Part shown: positions 8,135 to 16,028 of the stretch, one piece after another
Position numbering within the stretch: the stretch's first letter is position 1
Layout of the letters: each line of letters opens with the position of its first letter
Assembly: GCA_009697815.1 (NCBI GenBank)
Contig: WLRQ01000011.1
Location: 1-60,840 of the forward strand
DNA: 60,840 nucleotides
Direction: 5' to 3'
Origin: Actinomycetota bacterium
GTDB taxonomy: Bacteria > Actinomycetota > Actinomycetes > S36-B12 > CAIYMF01
Notes under the pieces: model-generated
Database searches by the model: none
Told to the model about the DNA's origin: nothing
The model's input: the letters and a program-made list of their open reading frames with translations, nothing else
Made by a program: the position numbers and the translations under genes

Positions 8135-9172
8135 TCAGGTGCGCGACGCAGTCGACCTCAGGATGGATGCAACCTCGGCCACCATCTCCACACCGGCCTC
8201 TGCGCAGGGCCCGGCCGGCACAAGAGTGACGTGGCCGGCCCCGCCCTCGATGAAGGGCATGAGCCACTCGGCCACGTGGCGAGCGTCGCCCGCCGGTGCG
8301 AGGTGCCGGATCTTGTCGTACGACATGCCGTAGAGGTCCTCGAGGTCGGCGGACAGGGTCGCCTCGGCCTTCACGCGGTCGTCGTCCAGCCCGCACCATG
8401 CGCTCACTCCGAACCATGTGGGCGGTGTGGCACGTCCAATTCGGTCAGCCTCCTCGAGGATTTGCTCGCGTGTCTCGGTGAAGCGCCGTGCGGTCGCGAA
8501 GATCCCGAGCCAGCCGTCGCCGAGGGCAGCCGTCCGACGGACGGCAACCTCGCCCTTGCCACCGATCACCATCGGAACCTGCGGCTCGGGTGTCGGCAAG
8601 ATCTTGGCGCGATCGAGTGAGAAGAACTCGCCCTCGTGCGTCACCTCCTCACCATCAAGGAGGCGTCGCAGCAGGCCTAGTGACTCATCGACCCTGCGCC
8701 CCCGCGTTGAGGGGTCGATTCCGGTGTTCGCAATCTCGCGGCGGTCATCGCCGCCGACACCCACACCGAGAATCAGCCGACCCGGGGCCATTCCCGTGAG
8801 CGTTGAGATTTGGCGGGCCGCCAGCATGGGGTGCCGCAGGCCGAGCAGGTAGACGCCGATCAACACCGGAAGCCGGTCGTGCGTGGCGAGCACGGTCGAG
8901 GCGGTGACCATGCCCTCGAACCCGACACCGCCGTGGAAGCTGATGTGGTCGCCGACGGTGACCACATCGATGCCGGAGTCGGCGACCGACGCGAGGAGCG
9001 CCCGACGGCGAACCGGGTCAGCCGACATCAGAACATCCCAGGGCAGCGAGATCCCGACCGTGAGGGCGCTGGCGTCCCCAGAGTTCACGGCCTTCACAGC
9101 GCTCACGGCGTTCACGGCGTTCACAGCCGACCCCTCGCGACCGACGGACTCGACCACCTGATTGACCTCCAC
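8135..9172 (-). CDS. LLM-class flavin/F420-dependent oxidoreductase
   Basis: A 345-residue luciferase-like TIM-barrel protein. Family landmarks are TVGDHISFHG near residue 75, PGRLILGVGVGGD near 130 and PQVPMVIGGKG near 190, typical of actinobacterial F420-dependent oxidoreductases. The GTG at 9172 is preceded by GAGGAGGG. The first 35 residues before LTVGISLPWD are low complexity (repeated A-V-N) and come from a 9-bp DNA repeat at 9083-9127, so the true functional start may be internal. The gene stands alone, convergent with the swivel-protein gene. The nearest operator (9304) is about 130 nt upstream and serves the opposite gene. Reaction and substrate are unknown. Confidence 0.8.
   Translation of the reverse strand: MEVNQVVESVGREGSAVNAVNAVSAVKAVNSGDASALTVGISLPWDVLMSADPVRRRALLASVADSGIDVVTVGDHISFHGGVGFEGMVTASTVLATHDRLPVLIGVYLLGLRHPMLAARQISTLTGMAPGRLILGVGVGGDDRREIANTGIDPSTRGRRVDESLGLLRRLLDGEEVTHEGEFFSLDRAKILPTPEPQVPMVIGGKGEVAVRRTAALGDGWLGIFATARRFTETREQILEEADRIGRATPPTWFGVSAWCGLDDDRVKAEATLSADLEDLYGMSYDKIRHLAPAGDARHVAEWLMPFIEGGAGHVTLVPAGPCAEAGVEMVAEVASILRSTASRT
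9083..9127. repeat. Five tandem 9-bp units inside the LLM gene
   Basis: Five units of the type GTTCACGGC (variants CTTCACAGC, GCTCACGGC, GTTCACAGC) in frame encode A-V-N/S/K repeats in the N-terminal extension of the oxidoreductase at 8135-9172. The unit is a multiple of three, so copy-number change would not shift the frame. Confidence 0.85.
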
Positions 9173-9182
9173 GACCCTCCTC

Positions 9183-9220
9183 AGTGCTCAGTGCCCAGTG
9201 CTCAGTGCCCAGTGCTCAGT
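9183..9220. repeat. 14-bp tandem repeat upstream of the LLM gene
   Basis: Two full copies and one partial copy of AGTGCTCAGTGCCC lie just upstream of the GTG start at 9172. They occupy the place where that gene's promoter or leader should be, so slippage there could affect expression. Confidence 0.85.
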
Positions 9221-9268
9221 TCCTGAACCCTAGGACCACCCGGGCCCCTCGTGACGACGGCATGGACG

Positions 9269-9317
9269 TTGATCTGGCCTGAGCGCCTTGCTAATATTCC
9301 AAATGGTCAGTCCATTT
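9269..9317 (+). promoter_or_regulatory. Promoter with FadR/GntR-type operator, site 3 (badI-like gene)
   Basis: TTGATC (9269-9274) and TAATAT (9292-9297) are separated by 17 bp and followed at once by a 6-5-6 inverted repeat AAATGG...CCATTT (9301-9317). The core TGGTCAGTCCA at 9304-9314 has one mismatch to TGGTCNGACCA. The site covers the expected transcription start, as for a repressor. Confidence 0.75.
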
Positions 9318-9382
9318 GACTAGCCACCCGGTTCTCGCCCGGCTCCCCGCACGCACCGCACCCGGAAGGACGGATCCCCGTC

Positions 9383-10177
9383 ATGGATGAGTTCACTGAC
9401 GTCACCTACGAGGTCGACAACGGACTGGCCTGGATCACGATCAACCGGCCGGACAGGTACAACTCCTTCCGCGCACGCACTGTCGATGAGCTCGTGCTGT
9501 GCTTCAAGCGCGCGTGGGGCAGCGACGAGGTCGGCGCCATCGCCCTCACCGGCGCGGGCGAGAAGGCCTTCTGCACCGGAGGCGACCAGAAGCAGCGCGC
9601 CGAAACAGGCGACTACGGCCCCTCCGTGAGTGGCTTGTTTGAGGTCGACGCCCTTCACCGGGTCATCCGCGACGTCCCGAAGCCGACCATCGCCGCGGTG
9701 AACGGGTTCGCGATCGGCGGCGGCCACGTCCTGCACCTGCTCTGCGACCTCACGATCTCCTCCGACACCGCGATCTTCGGCCAGAACGGCCCTCGCGTCG
9801 GTTCCTTCGACGCCGGCTTCGGCACCGGCCTCATGGCCCGCGCCATTGGCGAGAAGCGCGCCCGCGAGATCTGGTTCCTGTGCCGGCGCTACAGCGCCCA
9901 GCAGGCCTTCGACTGGGGCCTCGTGAACAAGGTGGTGGCCCCCGACCAGCTACGCGACGAGGTGCGTGCCTGGGCCGACGAGATCCTCATGCTCTCGCCG
10001 ACGGCGCTGAAGATCCTCAAGCAGTCGTTCAACACCGACACCGAGCACTTCGCGGCGATCGGGCAGATGGCCTACTCCAGCCTGAAGATGTTCGGCGAAA
10101 CCGCCGAAGCGCAGGAGGGCATCGCCGCCTTCAGCGAGAAGCGCGCACCCGACTTCTCGCCCTACCGCGGCAACTGA
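9383..10177 (+). CDS. badI: 2-ketocyclohexanecarboxyl-CoA hydrolase (BadI-like)
   Basis: A 264-residue crotonase-fold enzyme very like BadI of Rhodopseudomonas palustris, which opens the ring of 2-ketocyclohexanecarboxyl-CoA hydrolytically to pimeloyl-CoA. Matching stretches are INRPDRYNSFR, AFCTGGDQ, IRDVPKPTIAAVNGFAIGGG (oxyanion glycines about 112-114), GSFDAGFGT (with Asp143 at the MenB/BadI catalytic position) and EKRAREIWFLCRRYS. A Tyr is retained four residues from the C-terminus. The Glu pair of ordinary enoyl-CoA hydratases is absent, as expected for this branch. It is read alone from an operator-bearing promoter, convergent with the BadK-like gene. The natural substrate may carry ring substituents. 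Confidence 0.82.
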   Translation: MDEFTDVTYEVDNGLAWITINRPDRYNSFRARTVDELVLCFKRAWGSDEVGAIALTGAGEKAFCTGGDQKQRAETGDYGPSVSGLFEVDALHRVIRDVPKPTIAAVNGFAIGGGHVLHLLCDLTISSDTAIFGQNGPRVGSFDAGFGTGLMARAIGEKRAREIWFLCRRYSAQQAFDWGLVNKVVAPDQLRDEVRAWADEILMLSPTALKILKQSFNTDTEHFAAIGQMAYSSLKMFGETAEAQEGIAAFSEKRAPDFSPYRGN

Positions 10178-10202
10178 TCATCCGAGAGGTGCCAGCCGCC
10201 GG

Positions 10203-10988
10203 CTAGGCGAAACGCGGCTGGCGCCTCTCGACGAATGCGGTAATGCCCTCGGCGGCGTCGCCGTGCTCGAACAAGCCCTGCTCCTCTGCGACCTCAGCCG
10301 CCATACCTGCCTCGAGAGTCAGATCGGCCGAGGCTGCAACCGCGCGCACCGCCGCAAGCTGAGCGGGCAGCGACGATGACCGCAGCTCGCCCGCGAGGGT
10401 CAGGGCCGCCTCGAGCACATCACCTTCGACAAGACGGTCGATGAGCCCGATCGCGAGTGCCTCGTCGGCGGGCACCTGCCGCGCGGTCAGCATGATGTCG
10501 AGCGCACGGCCCATCCCGACCAGACGCGGAAGTCGCTGTGTGCCACCGGCGCCCGGGATGAGACCGAGTTTGACCTCGGGCAGGCCGAAGCGGGCGCGCG
10601 AACTGCCCACGCGCATCGTCGCGGCCATCGCGAGCTCAAGGCCACCGCCGAGCGCGAGGCCGTCGATGGCCGCGATGGAGATCCAGGGAGCAGCCGCCAG
10701 CCGGTCGTTCGCCGCACGCATGCGGTCGCCGTATGCCATGAAGCTGGGGGCGTCGATCGTCGCGAGGTGCTTGATATCGGCGCCCGCCACGAAGAACCCC
10801 TCGAGCGCGGACTCGAGGATCATCACGTGGACGTCGCCCGCGAGTTCGGCGGCATCGATCGCGGCGTGAAGGCCATCGAGGATCGAGATCCCGAGAGCGT
10901 TCGCTGGTGGACGGTCCATCGTGACCACCACGACCCCCGGGGATGTCGTACGCCAACTGACGACCTCGTCGGAACCTGCGGCGTTCAC
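10203..10988 (-). CDS. Enoyl-CoA hydratase, BadK-like
   Basis: A 261-residue crotonase-family hydratase from GTG 10988 behind GGCAGGAGAG. The oxyanion-hole sequence is [16 protein letters not shown]. Both catalytic glutamates of true hydratases are present, in GGGLELA and in [20 protein letters not shown]. It is the last gene of the minus-strand operon SDR, thiolase, BadH-like, MenB/BadI-like, hydratase. In that context it would hydrate cyclohex-1-ene-1-carboxyl-CoA, or a substituted analogue, to the 2-hydroxy compound that the BadH-like enzyme oxidises. A general beta-oxidation hydratase cannot be excluded by sequence. Confidence 0.75.
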   Translation of the reverse strand: MNAAGSDEVVSWRTTSPGVVVVTMDRPPANALGISILDGLHAAIDAAELAGDVHVMILESALEGFFVAGADIKHLATIDAPSFMAYGDRMRAANDRLAAAPWISIAAIDGLALGGGLELAMAATMRVGSSRARFGLPEVKLGLIPGAGGTQRLPRLVGMGRALDIMLTARQVPADEALAIGLIDRLVEGDVLEAALTLAGELRSSSLPAQLAAVRAVAASADLTLEAGMAAEVAEEQGLFEHGDAAEGITAFVERRQPRFA

Positions 10989-11035
10989 GATGGCTCTCCT
11001 GCCTTGTCGGTTCTCGTGGTGGTGGTCGGGGCGCA

Positions 11036-11881
11036 TCAGGCCCGATGAGGGAACTGACCGAAGTCCGGGGTTCGCTTGTCCTTGAAGGCTTCTCGGCCCT
11101 CCTGCGCCTCTGCCGAGCCGTAGAAGAGTAGGTTGGCGTCGTGGGCGAGTTGCTGAATCCCCGCATAGCCGTCCTCGGCGGCGTGGAAGCTCGCCTTCAT
11201 GAGCCGGAGCGCGAAGGGTGAGAGGGCAAGCATCTCGCGGCACCAGCGCACGGTCTCGGCCTCGAGTTCGGCCAGCGGCACGATGGTGTTGATCAACCCC
11301 ATGTCCAGGGCCTGCTGCGCGTCGTACTGACGGCACAGGAACCAGATCTCCTTAGCCTTCTTCATCCCTACCAGTTGAGCCAAGGAACTCGCACCGAAAC
11401 CACCGTCGAAGGACCCGACCTTGGGGCCCACCTGTCCGAAACGGGCGTTGTCGGCCGCGATCGTGAGATCGCATACGAGGTGGAGGACGTGGCCGCCTCC
11501 GATAGCCCAGCCCGCCACCATCGCGACGATCGGCTTCGGGCAGCGACGCATCTGCACGTGCAGGTCGGTGACATGAAAACGCCCGGTGGCCGACGAGTCG
11601 GTCTTGTAACCGCTGTCACCGCGCACGCGCTGATCACCGCCGGAGCAGAACGCGTCGTCGCCCGCACCGGTGAGGATGATGACGCCAACGGACTCATCCT
11701 CGCGCGCCGTCGTGAGCGCGTCGGAGACCTCGATCAGCGTCTGCGGCCTGAAGGCGTTGTGAACCTCAGGGCGGTTGATCGTGATCTTCGCGATGCCGTC
11801 GGCGGTCGTCGCGTAGACGATGTCGGTGTAGTCGCCCGACTCGTGCCAGAGCGAGGCGGAGCCGGAAGGAGTGTTGGTCAT
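11036..11881 (-). CDS. 1,4-dihydroxy-2-naphthoyl-CoA synthase-like enzyme (MenB/BadI family)
   Basis: A 281-residue crotonase-fold protein with the MenB hallmarks [15 protein letters not shown] (about 79-92), GSFDGGFG with Asp159, [20 protein letters not shown] and C-terminal KRTPDFGQF. The start is ATG 11881. By sequence alone it would be called MenB of menaquinone synthesis, which performs a Dieckmann-type ring closure. Here it lies between BadH- and BadK-like genes in an apparent catabolic operon and has a BadI-like neighbour. It may be the genuine menB captured in this operon, or a second ring-opening hydrolase acting by the reverse chemistry. No other men genes are in the window. Confidence 0.8.
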   Translation of the reverse strand: MTNTPSGSASLWHESGDYTDIVYATTADGIAKITINRPEVHNAFRPQTLIEVSDALTTAREDESVGVIILTGAGDDAFCSGGDQRVRGDSGYKTDSSATGRFHVTDLHVQMRRCPKPIVAMVAGWAIGGGHVLHLVCDLTIAADNARFGQVGPKVGSFDGGFGASSLAQLVGMKKAKEIWFLCRQYDAQQALDMGLINTIVPLAELEAETVRWCREMLALSPFALRLMKASFHAAEDGYAGIQQLAHDANLLFYGSAEAQEGREAFKDKRTPDFGQFPHRA

Positions 11882-11944
11882 GGCGACATTGTCCTCAGCA
11901 TCGTGGGATTCGCGTGACCGCATCGATCTGCGGGGCAGATCGGC

Positions 11945-12703
11945 TCAGGCCATCGTCAGTCCGCCGCTGACGGACAGCGTCTGGCCGGTGATGAATGAGG
12001 CCGCGTCCGATGCGAGGAAGGCGACGGCCGGACCAACATCCTCGGGCGATCCGAGGCGCTTCATCGGCACGAGGCGGGTCATCGCCCCGATGACCTTGTC
12101 GGCGTCGTCGCCCGACTTGTCGACGAAGTGCCGCAGAGCCGGAGTGTCCGTGGGCCCGGGGCACACAGTGTTGGCGGTGATCCCCTTGGTGGCGACCTCG
12201 CGGGCGAGGGTCTTGGTGAAGGCGATGATCCCGCCCTTGGCGCCGGAGTAGACCGCCTCGAGTGAGGAGCCAACTCGTCCGGCGTCGGAGCCGATGTTGA
12301 CCACCCGACCGAAGCGACGCTCGATCATGCCCGGCAGCACAGCGTGGGTGACACGCAGCATGCCCTTGAAGTTCACGTCGAGCACCTTGTCCCAGAACTC
12401 CTCGGTGGTGTCGACGAACGACATGAAGTCGTCCCAGCCGGCGTTGTTCACCACGACCTCGACGGGTCCGAGGCCCGCCTCGACGGCGGCGACAGCCTCA
12501 CGCACGGAGGCGGTATTCGTGACATCCATCCGGACCTCGATGGCATCCGCGCCGGCGGCCCTGATCTCGGCTGCGGTCGCCGCGGCGACCTCAGTGTTGA
12601 GATCCGCGATGGCCACGCGAAAACCCTGCTGCGCCAATGACATCGCGATACCACGACCGATGCCCTGTGCAGCTCCGGTGACGAGTGCGACGCGATTGCT
12701 CAT
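11945..12703 (-). CDS. badH: 2-hydroxycyclohexanecarboxyl-CoA dehydrogenase (BadH-like SDR)
   Basis: A 252-residue classical SDR. It has the TGAAQGIG cofactor loop (9-16), NNAG (86-89) and the catalytic triad Ser139-Tyr152-Lys156. Several stretches closely match BadH: VVVNNAGWDDF, NIGSDAGRVGSSLEAVY, VCPGPTDTPAL and the C-terminal FITGQTLSVSGGLTM. BadH oxidises the 2-hydroxy ring CoA ester to the 2-keto ester, the substrate of BadI. The ATG at 12703 follows CCAGGAGC. It is third in the minus-strand operon, between the thiolase and the MenB-like gene, with gaps of 45 and 63 nt. The match to BadH is clearer than for generic FabG-like SDRs. Confidence 0.83.
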   Translation of the reverse strand: MSNRVALVTGAAQGIGRGIAMSLAQQGFRVAIADLNTEVAAATAAEIRAAGADAIEVRMDVTNTASVREAVAAVEAGLGPVEVVVNNAGWDDFMSFVDTTEEFWDKVLDVNFKGMLRVTHAVLPGMIERRFGRVVNIGSDAGRVGSSLEAVYSGAKGGIIAFTKTLAREVATKGITANTVCPGPTDTPALRHFVDKSGDDADKVIGAMTRLVPMKRLGSPEDVGPAVAFLASDAASFITGQTLSVSGGLTMA

Positions 12704-12748
12704 GCTGATGCTCCTGGTGGTGGGTACGAGATGTAGGTCGTGCGTGGG

Positions 12749-13951
12749 TCAGGCGTCTGTCCGCTGGATCAGGGTGGCGGTGCCGAGGCCTCCGCCGCAG
12801 CACATGGTGATCAGGCCGATCTCGACGTCGCGTCGCTCCATCTCGGCAATCAGTGTGGCGAACATCCGCGCACCCGTCGCTCCGACGGGATGGCCCATCG
12901 CGATCGCGCCGCCGTTGACGTTGACGCGGTCCATGTCCGGCCGAAGCTCGCGCTCCCATGCGAGCACGACCGAGCTGAACGCTTCGTTGATCTCGAACAG
13001 GTCGATGTCGTTGATGCTCATGCCATTGCGCTCGAGGAGTTTGCGCGTGGCGGGAATCGGGCCGGTCAGCATGATGACCGGGTCGACACCGACGGTGGTC
13101 TGGTCGAGGACGCGCGCCCTGGGCCGAAGCCCGTGGCGGTTGACAGCGTCGCGTGAGGCGACGACGACCCCGGCCGCACCGTCGCTGATCGGCGACGACG
13201 ACCCGGCAGTGATGCCACCGTCAACGCGGAAGACTGGCTTGAGCCCGGCCAGGGTCTCGAGGTCGGTGCCGGGGCGCACGGGCTGGTCGCTCACGCGCAG
13301 CGCTCCGTCGAGGTCGAGGGGGATCATCTCGCGAGTAAAGCGGCCGGACTCGATCGCAGCAGCTGCGAGCGCATGTGAGCGGACCGCAAACTCGTCCATC
13401 TCCGCGCGCGAGATGCCCCACTGATCGGCGATGAGTTCGGCGCTCTCACCCTGGGGGACGAAGTCGTACAGGGCACGCAACTCGGCGGGCCACGGGTCGC
13501 CATACATTTCGGAGATCTTGACAGGGGAATCCATCGGGACATGGCCCATGTGCTCGATGCCGCCCGCCACGACGATGTCGTGCGTTCCCGACGCGACGAG
13601 TGCCGCGGCCATCTCGACCGCAGTCTGAGCCGACCCGCAGCGGCGGTCGAGGACTGTCGCTGGGATCTCTGGCGGGTACCCGGCCTGCAGCCACGCGTTT
13701 CTCGCCACATTGCGCGACTGCTCACCGAAGGGTGCGGTACACCCGATGACGAGATCTTCGACATCGGTGGGAGCGAGCCCCGTCGCGCCCAACAGAGCGG
13801 TGTAGACCGCACCGAGCATCACGTTGGGGTGGACGTCGCGATACCAGCCGCGCTCCGGATGGGAGCGCCCGATCGGAGTGCGAAGGGCCTCGACGATGAG
13901 TGCCTCGCGCCCCGAGCGGAGCATCGGGCTGGTTCGGTTCGTGGTGCCCAT
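12749..13951 (-). CDS. Acetyl-CoA acyltransferase (thiolase)
   Basis: A 400-residue degradative thiolase. Nucleophile Cys105 is in LDRRCGSAQ. The NEAF motif, His354 in GHPVGATGAR and Cys384 in MCCGGGLG complete the active site. The ATG at 13951 overlaps the stop of the upstream SDR (ATGA), so the two are coupled, consistent with consecutive 3-hydroxyacyl-CoA oxidation and thiolytic cleavage. In the pathway it would shorten the pimeloyl-CoA-type product of ring opening. A second thiolase of the same general type is at 56727-57908. Confidence 0.9.
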   Translation of the reverse strand: MGTTNRTSPMLRSGREALIVEALRTPIGRSHPERGWYRDVHPNVMLGAVYTALLGATGLAPTDVEDLVIGCTAPFGEQSRNVARNAWLQAGYPPEIPATVLDRRCGSAQTAVEMAAALVASGTHDIVVAGGIEHMGHVPMDSPVKISEMYGDPWPAELRALYDFVPQGESAELIADQWGISRAEMDEFAVRSHALAAAAIESGRFTREMIPLDLDGALRVSDQPVRPGTDLETLAGLKPVFRVDGGITAGSSSPISDGAAGVVVASRDAVNRHGLRPRARVLDQTTVGVDPVIMLTGPIPATRKLLERNGMSINDIDLFEINEAFSSVVLAWERELRPDMDRVNVNGGAIAMGHPVGATGARMFATLIAEMERRDVEIGLITMCCGGGLGTATLIQRTDA

Positions 13952-14700
13952 CAGATCACCGTCCCGCCGTCGACCGGAAGGACCTGGCCGGTGATGTAGG
14001 AGGCCGCGTCGGAGGCGAAGAACACGAAGGCCCCTGCGATCTCGTCGGGCTGGGCCCAGCGGCCGAGAGGGATGCGCGCAAGAGTGAGCGCCGCGAGCTT
14101 CTCGTCAGTGCGCACGGTTTCGGTCATGGTGGTGGCAGCAAGTGGTGCGAGCGCATTGACCGTGATCTGCCGGCGGGCCAGTTCCTTGGCGAGGGACTTC
14201 GTGAGCCCCACCACGGCGGCCTTCGCGGCGCTGTAGTTCACCTGGCCGATGGTCCCCACGAGGCCGGCCGCCGACGTCACGTTGATGATCCGTCCGGTGC
14301 CGTCATCGGGCAGGTATGCCAGGGCAGCCTGGCTCACGGTGAAGGTCCCGCGCACGTGGATCGACATCACGAGATCGAACTGCTCGCCGGTCATCTTCGA
14401 GAACATCGCCGGGCTGATAGCTCCGGCGTTGTTGACCACGATGTGCAGAGTGCCACCGGCGAGCGCGGCAGCCTGGCCTGCGGCGTGACGAGCCTGCTCC
14501 TCGTCGCGGACGTCGAGCGCGCAGGACTGCGCCAGCCCACCGCGAGCGACGATCTCGGCTGCAACCACCGCGGCAGACGTCGGATCGAGATCACTCACGA
14601 GCACCGCCGCCCCAGCATCGGCGAGGGCACGCGCGACGGCCGCGCCGATACCGTTCCCGGCACCGGTGACCAGGGCCGAGCGGCCCGCGAGGCTGAACAT
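13951..14700 (-). CDS. SDR-family 3-hydroxyacyl-CoA dehydrogenase / 3-oxoacyl reductase-like
   Basis: A 249-residue SDR with the VTGAGNGIG nucleotide loop, NNAG (90-93) and Ser143-Tyr156-Lys160, ending YITGQVLPVDGGTVI as in FabG-like enzymes. It is the promoter-proximal gene of the minus-strand operon running to 10203, and its stop overlaps the thiolase start. Operator site 4 is 125 nt upstream. I infer a role as the beta-hydroxyacyl-CoA dehydrogenase paired with the adjacent thiolase. FabG-type reduction is the alternative. Confidence 0.8.
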   Translation of the reverse strand: MFSLAGRSALVTGAGNGIGAAVARALADAGAAVLVSDLDPTSAAVVAAEIVARGGLAQSCALDVRDEEQARHAAGQAAALAGGTLHIVVNNAGAISPAMFSKMTGEQFDLVMSIHVRGTFTVSQAALAYLPDDGTGRIINVTSAAGLVGTIGQVNYSAAKAAVVGLTKSLAKELARRQITVNALAPLAATTMTETVRTDEKLAALTLARIPLGRWAQPDEIAGAFVFFASDAASYITGQVLPVDGGTVI

Positions 14701-14824
14701 CAACAACTCCCGGACACGATGATCGGCGGCGCCAGGGTGATCCGGGCGACGTGGTCTTGCGGGGCGCAGTCCACAACGGTCCTCTCTGGATCGAGCCGCT
14801 GGCGAATATCGCAACTCTAGCCAA

Positions 14825-14835
14825 TGGACTGACCA
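14825..14835. promoter_or_regulatory. FadR/GntR-type operator, site 4 (bad-like operon)
   Basis: TGGACTGACCA, the exact reverse complement of site 3 and one mismatch from TGGTCNGACCA. It lies in the 153-bp gap between the acyl-CoA dehydrogenase stop and the SDR start, 125 nt before the latter. No good -35/-10 pair was found around it. Confidence 0.6.
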
Positions 14836-14853
14836 AAGACCAGGCGCGGTCGG

Positions 14854-15933
14854 TCAGGTGGTCGGCGGCACCAGGGCCAGTGCTGTGGCGAGCACGTCGT
14901 TCCATGTCGCGGGGTCGCCATAGAGGTGTTCGTCGAGTTTGGCCCGCTTGTAAAACAACTGCAGGTCGTGCTCCCAGGTGTAGCCGATGGCACCGTGCAT
15001 CGTGAGGGCGCTATCGGCAGCACGGGCGGCCTCGGCGGTGACCTGCGCCTTGGCCGCCGCTGCGTGCATCTCATACTCGTGACCTTGCGCCTGCACGGAG
15101 GCGGCCGCGAAATACACGACCGATCGGGCGGCCTCGACGCCCACCAAGATCGTCGCCGCGGCGTGCTTCACGGCCTGGAAGGAGCCAATCGGCACTCCGA
15201 ACTGGTGACGCTGCTTGCTGTAGTCGACCGCGAGCTCGAGCATCCGCTCGGAAGCCCCGAGCGAATCCGCCGACACCAGCACAGCAGACAGAGTCGAGAT
15301 CTCCGCGAGCACACTCTCGACATCACCCTCAAGCGGTTCGGACGGCACCGAATCGAGCGTGACGTCGGCCACCGATCTGCTGCGGTCGAGCAGGCGGCGC
15401 GGCGTGAGATGAACGCCGTCGGCGTCAGCCGCGACCAGGCGCAGCGAGCGATCGCCGTCACGCTCAACCACGACAACGTACGTCGAAGCCCCTTGTGCGG
15501 CAAGCACTCTCGGCACCGATCCGGTGACGCGGCCGGCTGCATCCAGGCTCAGAGGACGCATTCGTGAAGGTAGACGCTCCGCGGGTATCAGCAGCACGAC
15601 GGGTCGGCCCTCGAGTGAGCCAGTCGCGAGGTCGGGGCGCCCCAGCAGTGCGGGCACAGCAAGGGCGGTGGCAAGCCACCTGGCCGAGGGCGCGGCCGCG
15701 CGGGCGAGCTCCTCGGCCGTCAGCGCCGCCTCGAGCAGCCCACCCCCCTGGCCGCCGAGGTGCTCAGGGATCCCGACACCTGTCCACCCCTCGGCGAGGA
15801 GCCGCTGTTCGAAGCCCGTCGCGTCGCCGTCGTCGAGCCACTCGCGCACGACGCTTGAGGGAGCGACGTGGGCGAGCCAGTCACGCAGGGCAGCTTGGTA
15901 GGCCACCTGCTCCTCAGACAATGTCCAGCGCAT
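14854..15933 (-). CDS. Acyl-CoA dehydrogenase
   Basis: A 359-residue acyl-CoA dehydrogenase, slightly short for the family (about 380-400). The N-terminal helical domain has LRDWLAHVAPSS, the middle beta domain is weakly conserved, and the C-terminal FAD domain has YSKQRHQFGVPIGSFQAVKH and TMHGAIGYTWEHDLQLFYKR. The poor middle domain and this C-terminal block resemble the partner subunits of actinobacterial heteromeric dehydrogenases (steroid FadE type). It may pair with the second dehydrogenase at 16869-18041. It starts at ATG 15933, divergent from the GntR gene, with operator site 5 between. Likely step: alpha,beta-desaturation of a ring carboxyl-CoA or of the opened chain. Confidence 0.85.
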   Translation of the reverse strand: MRWTLSEEQVAYQAALRDWLAHVAPSSVVREWLDDGDATGFEQRLLAEGWTGVGIPEHLGGQGGGLLEAALTAEELARAAAPSARWLATALAVPALLGRPDLATGSLEGRPVVLLIPAERLPSRMRPLSLDAAGRVTGSVPRVLAAQGASTYVVVVERDGDRSLRLVAADADGVHLTPRRLLDRSRSVADVTLDSVPSEPLEGDVESVLAEISTLSAVLVSADSLGASERMLELAVDYSKQRHQFGVPIGSFQAVKHAAATILVGVEAARSVVYFAAASVQAQGHEYEMHAAAAKAQVTAEAARAADSALTMHGAIGYTWEHDLQLFYKRAKLDEHLYGDPATWNDVLATALALVPPTT

Positions 15934-15988
15934 GACTCTCCTTCGTGACGACCCGCGTCAGCAGCGCGGGCGCGAGCGCCCTCACTGC

Positions 15989-16005
15989 TACTTTGGGTCG
16001 GACCA
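15989..16005. promoter_or_regulatory. FadR/GntR-type operator, site 5 (regulator and dehydrogenase, divergent)
   Basis: GGGTCGGACCA (15995-16005) lies in a longer near-palindrome TTGGGTCGGACCAAA and is preceded by a -10-like TACTTT (15989-15994, plus strand). It is 24 nt before the GntR start and 62 nt before the divergent dehydrogenase start, which suggests autoregulation. No clear -35 was seen. Confidence 0.7.
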
Positions 16006-16028
16006 AACAATCAACGACGCGAGGCGAG

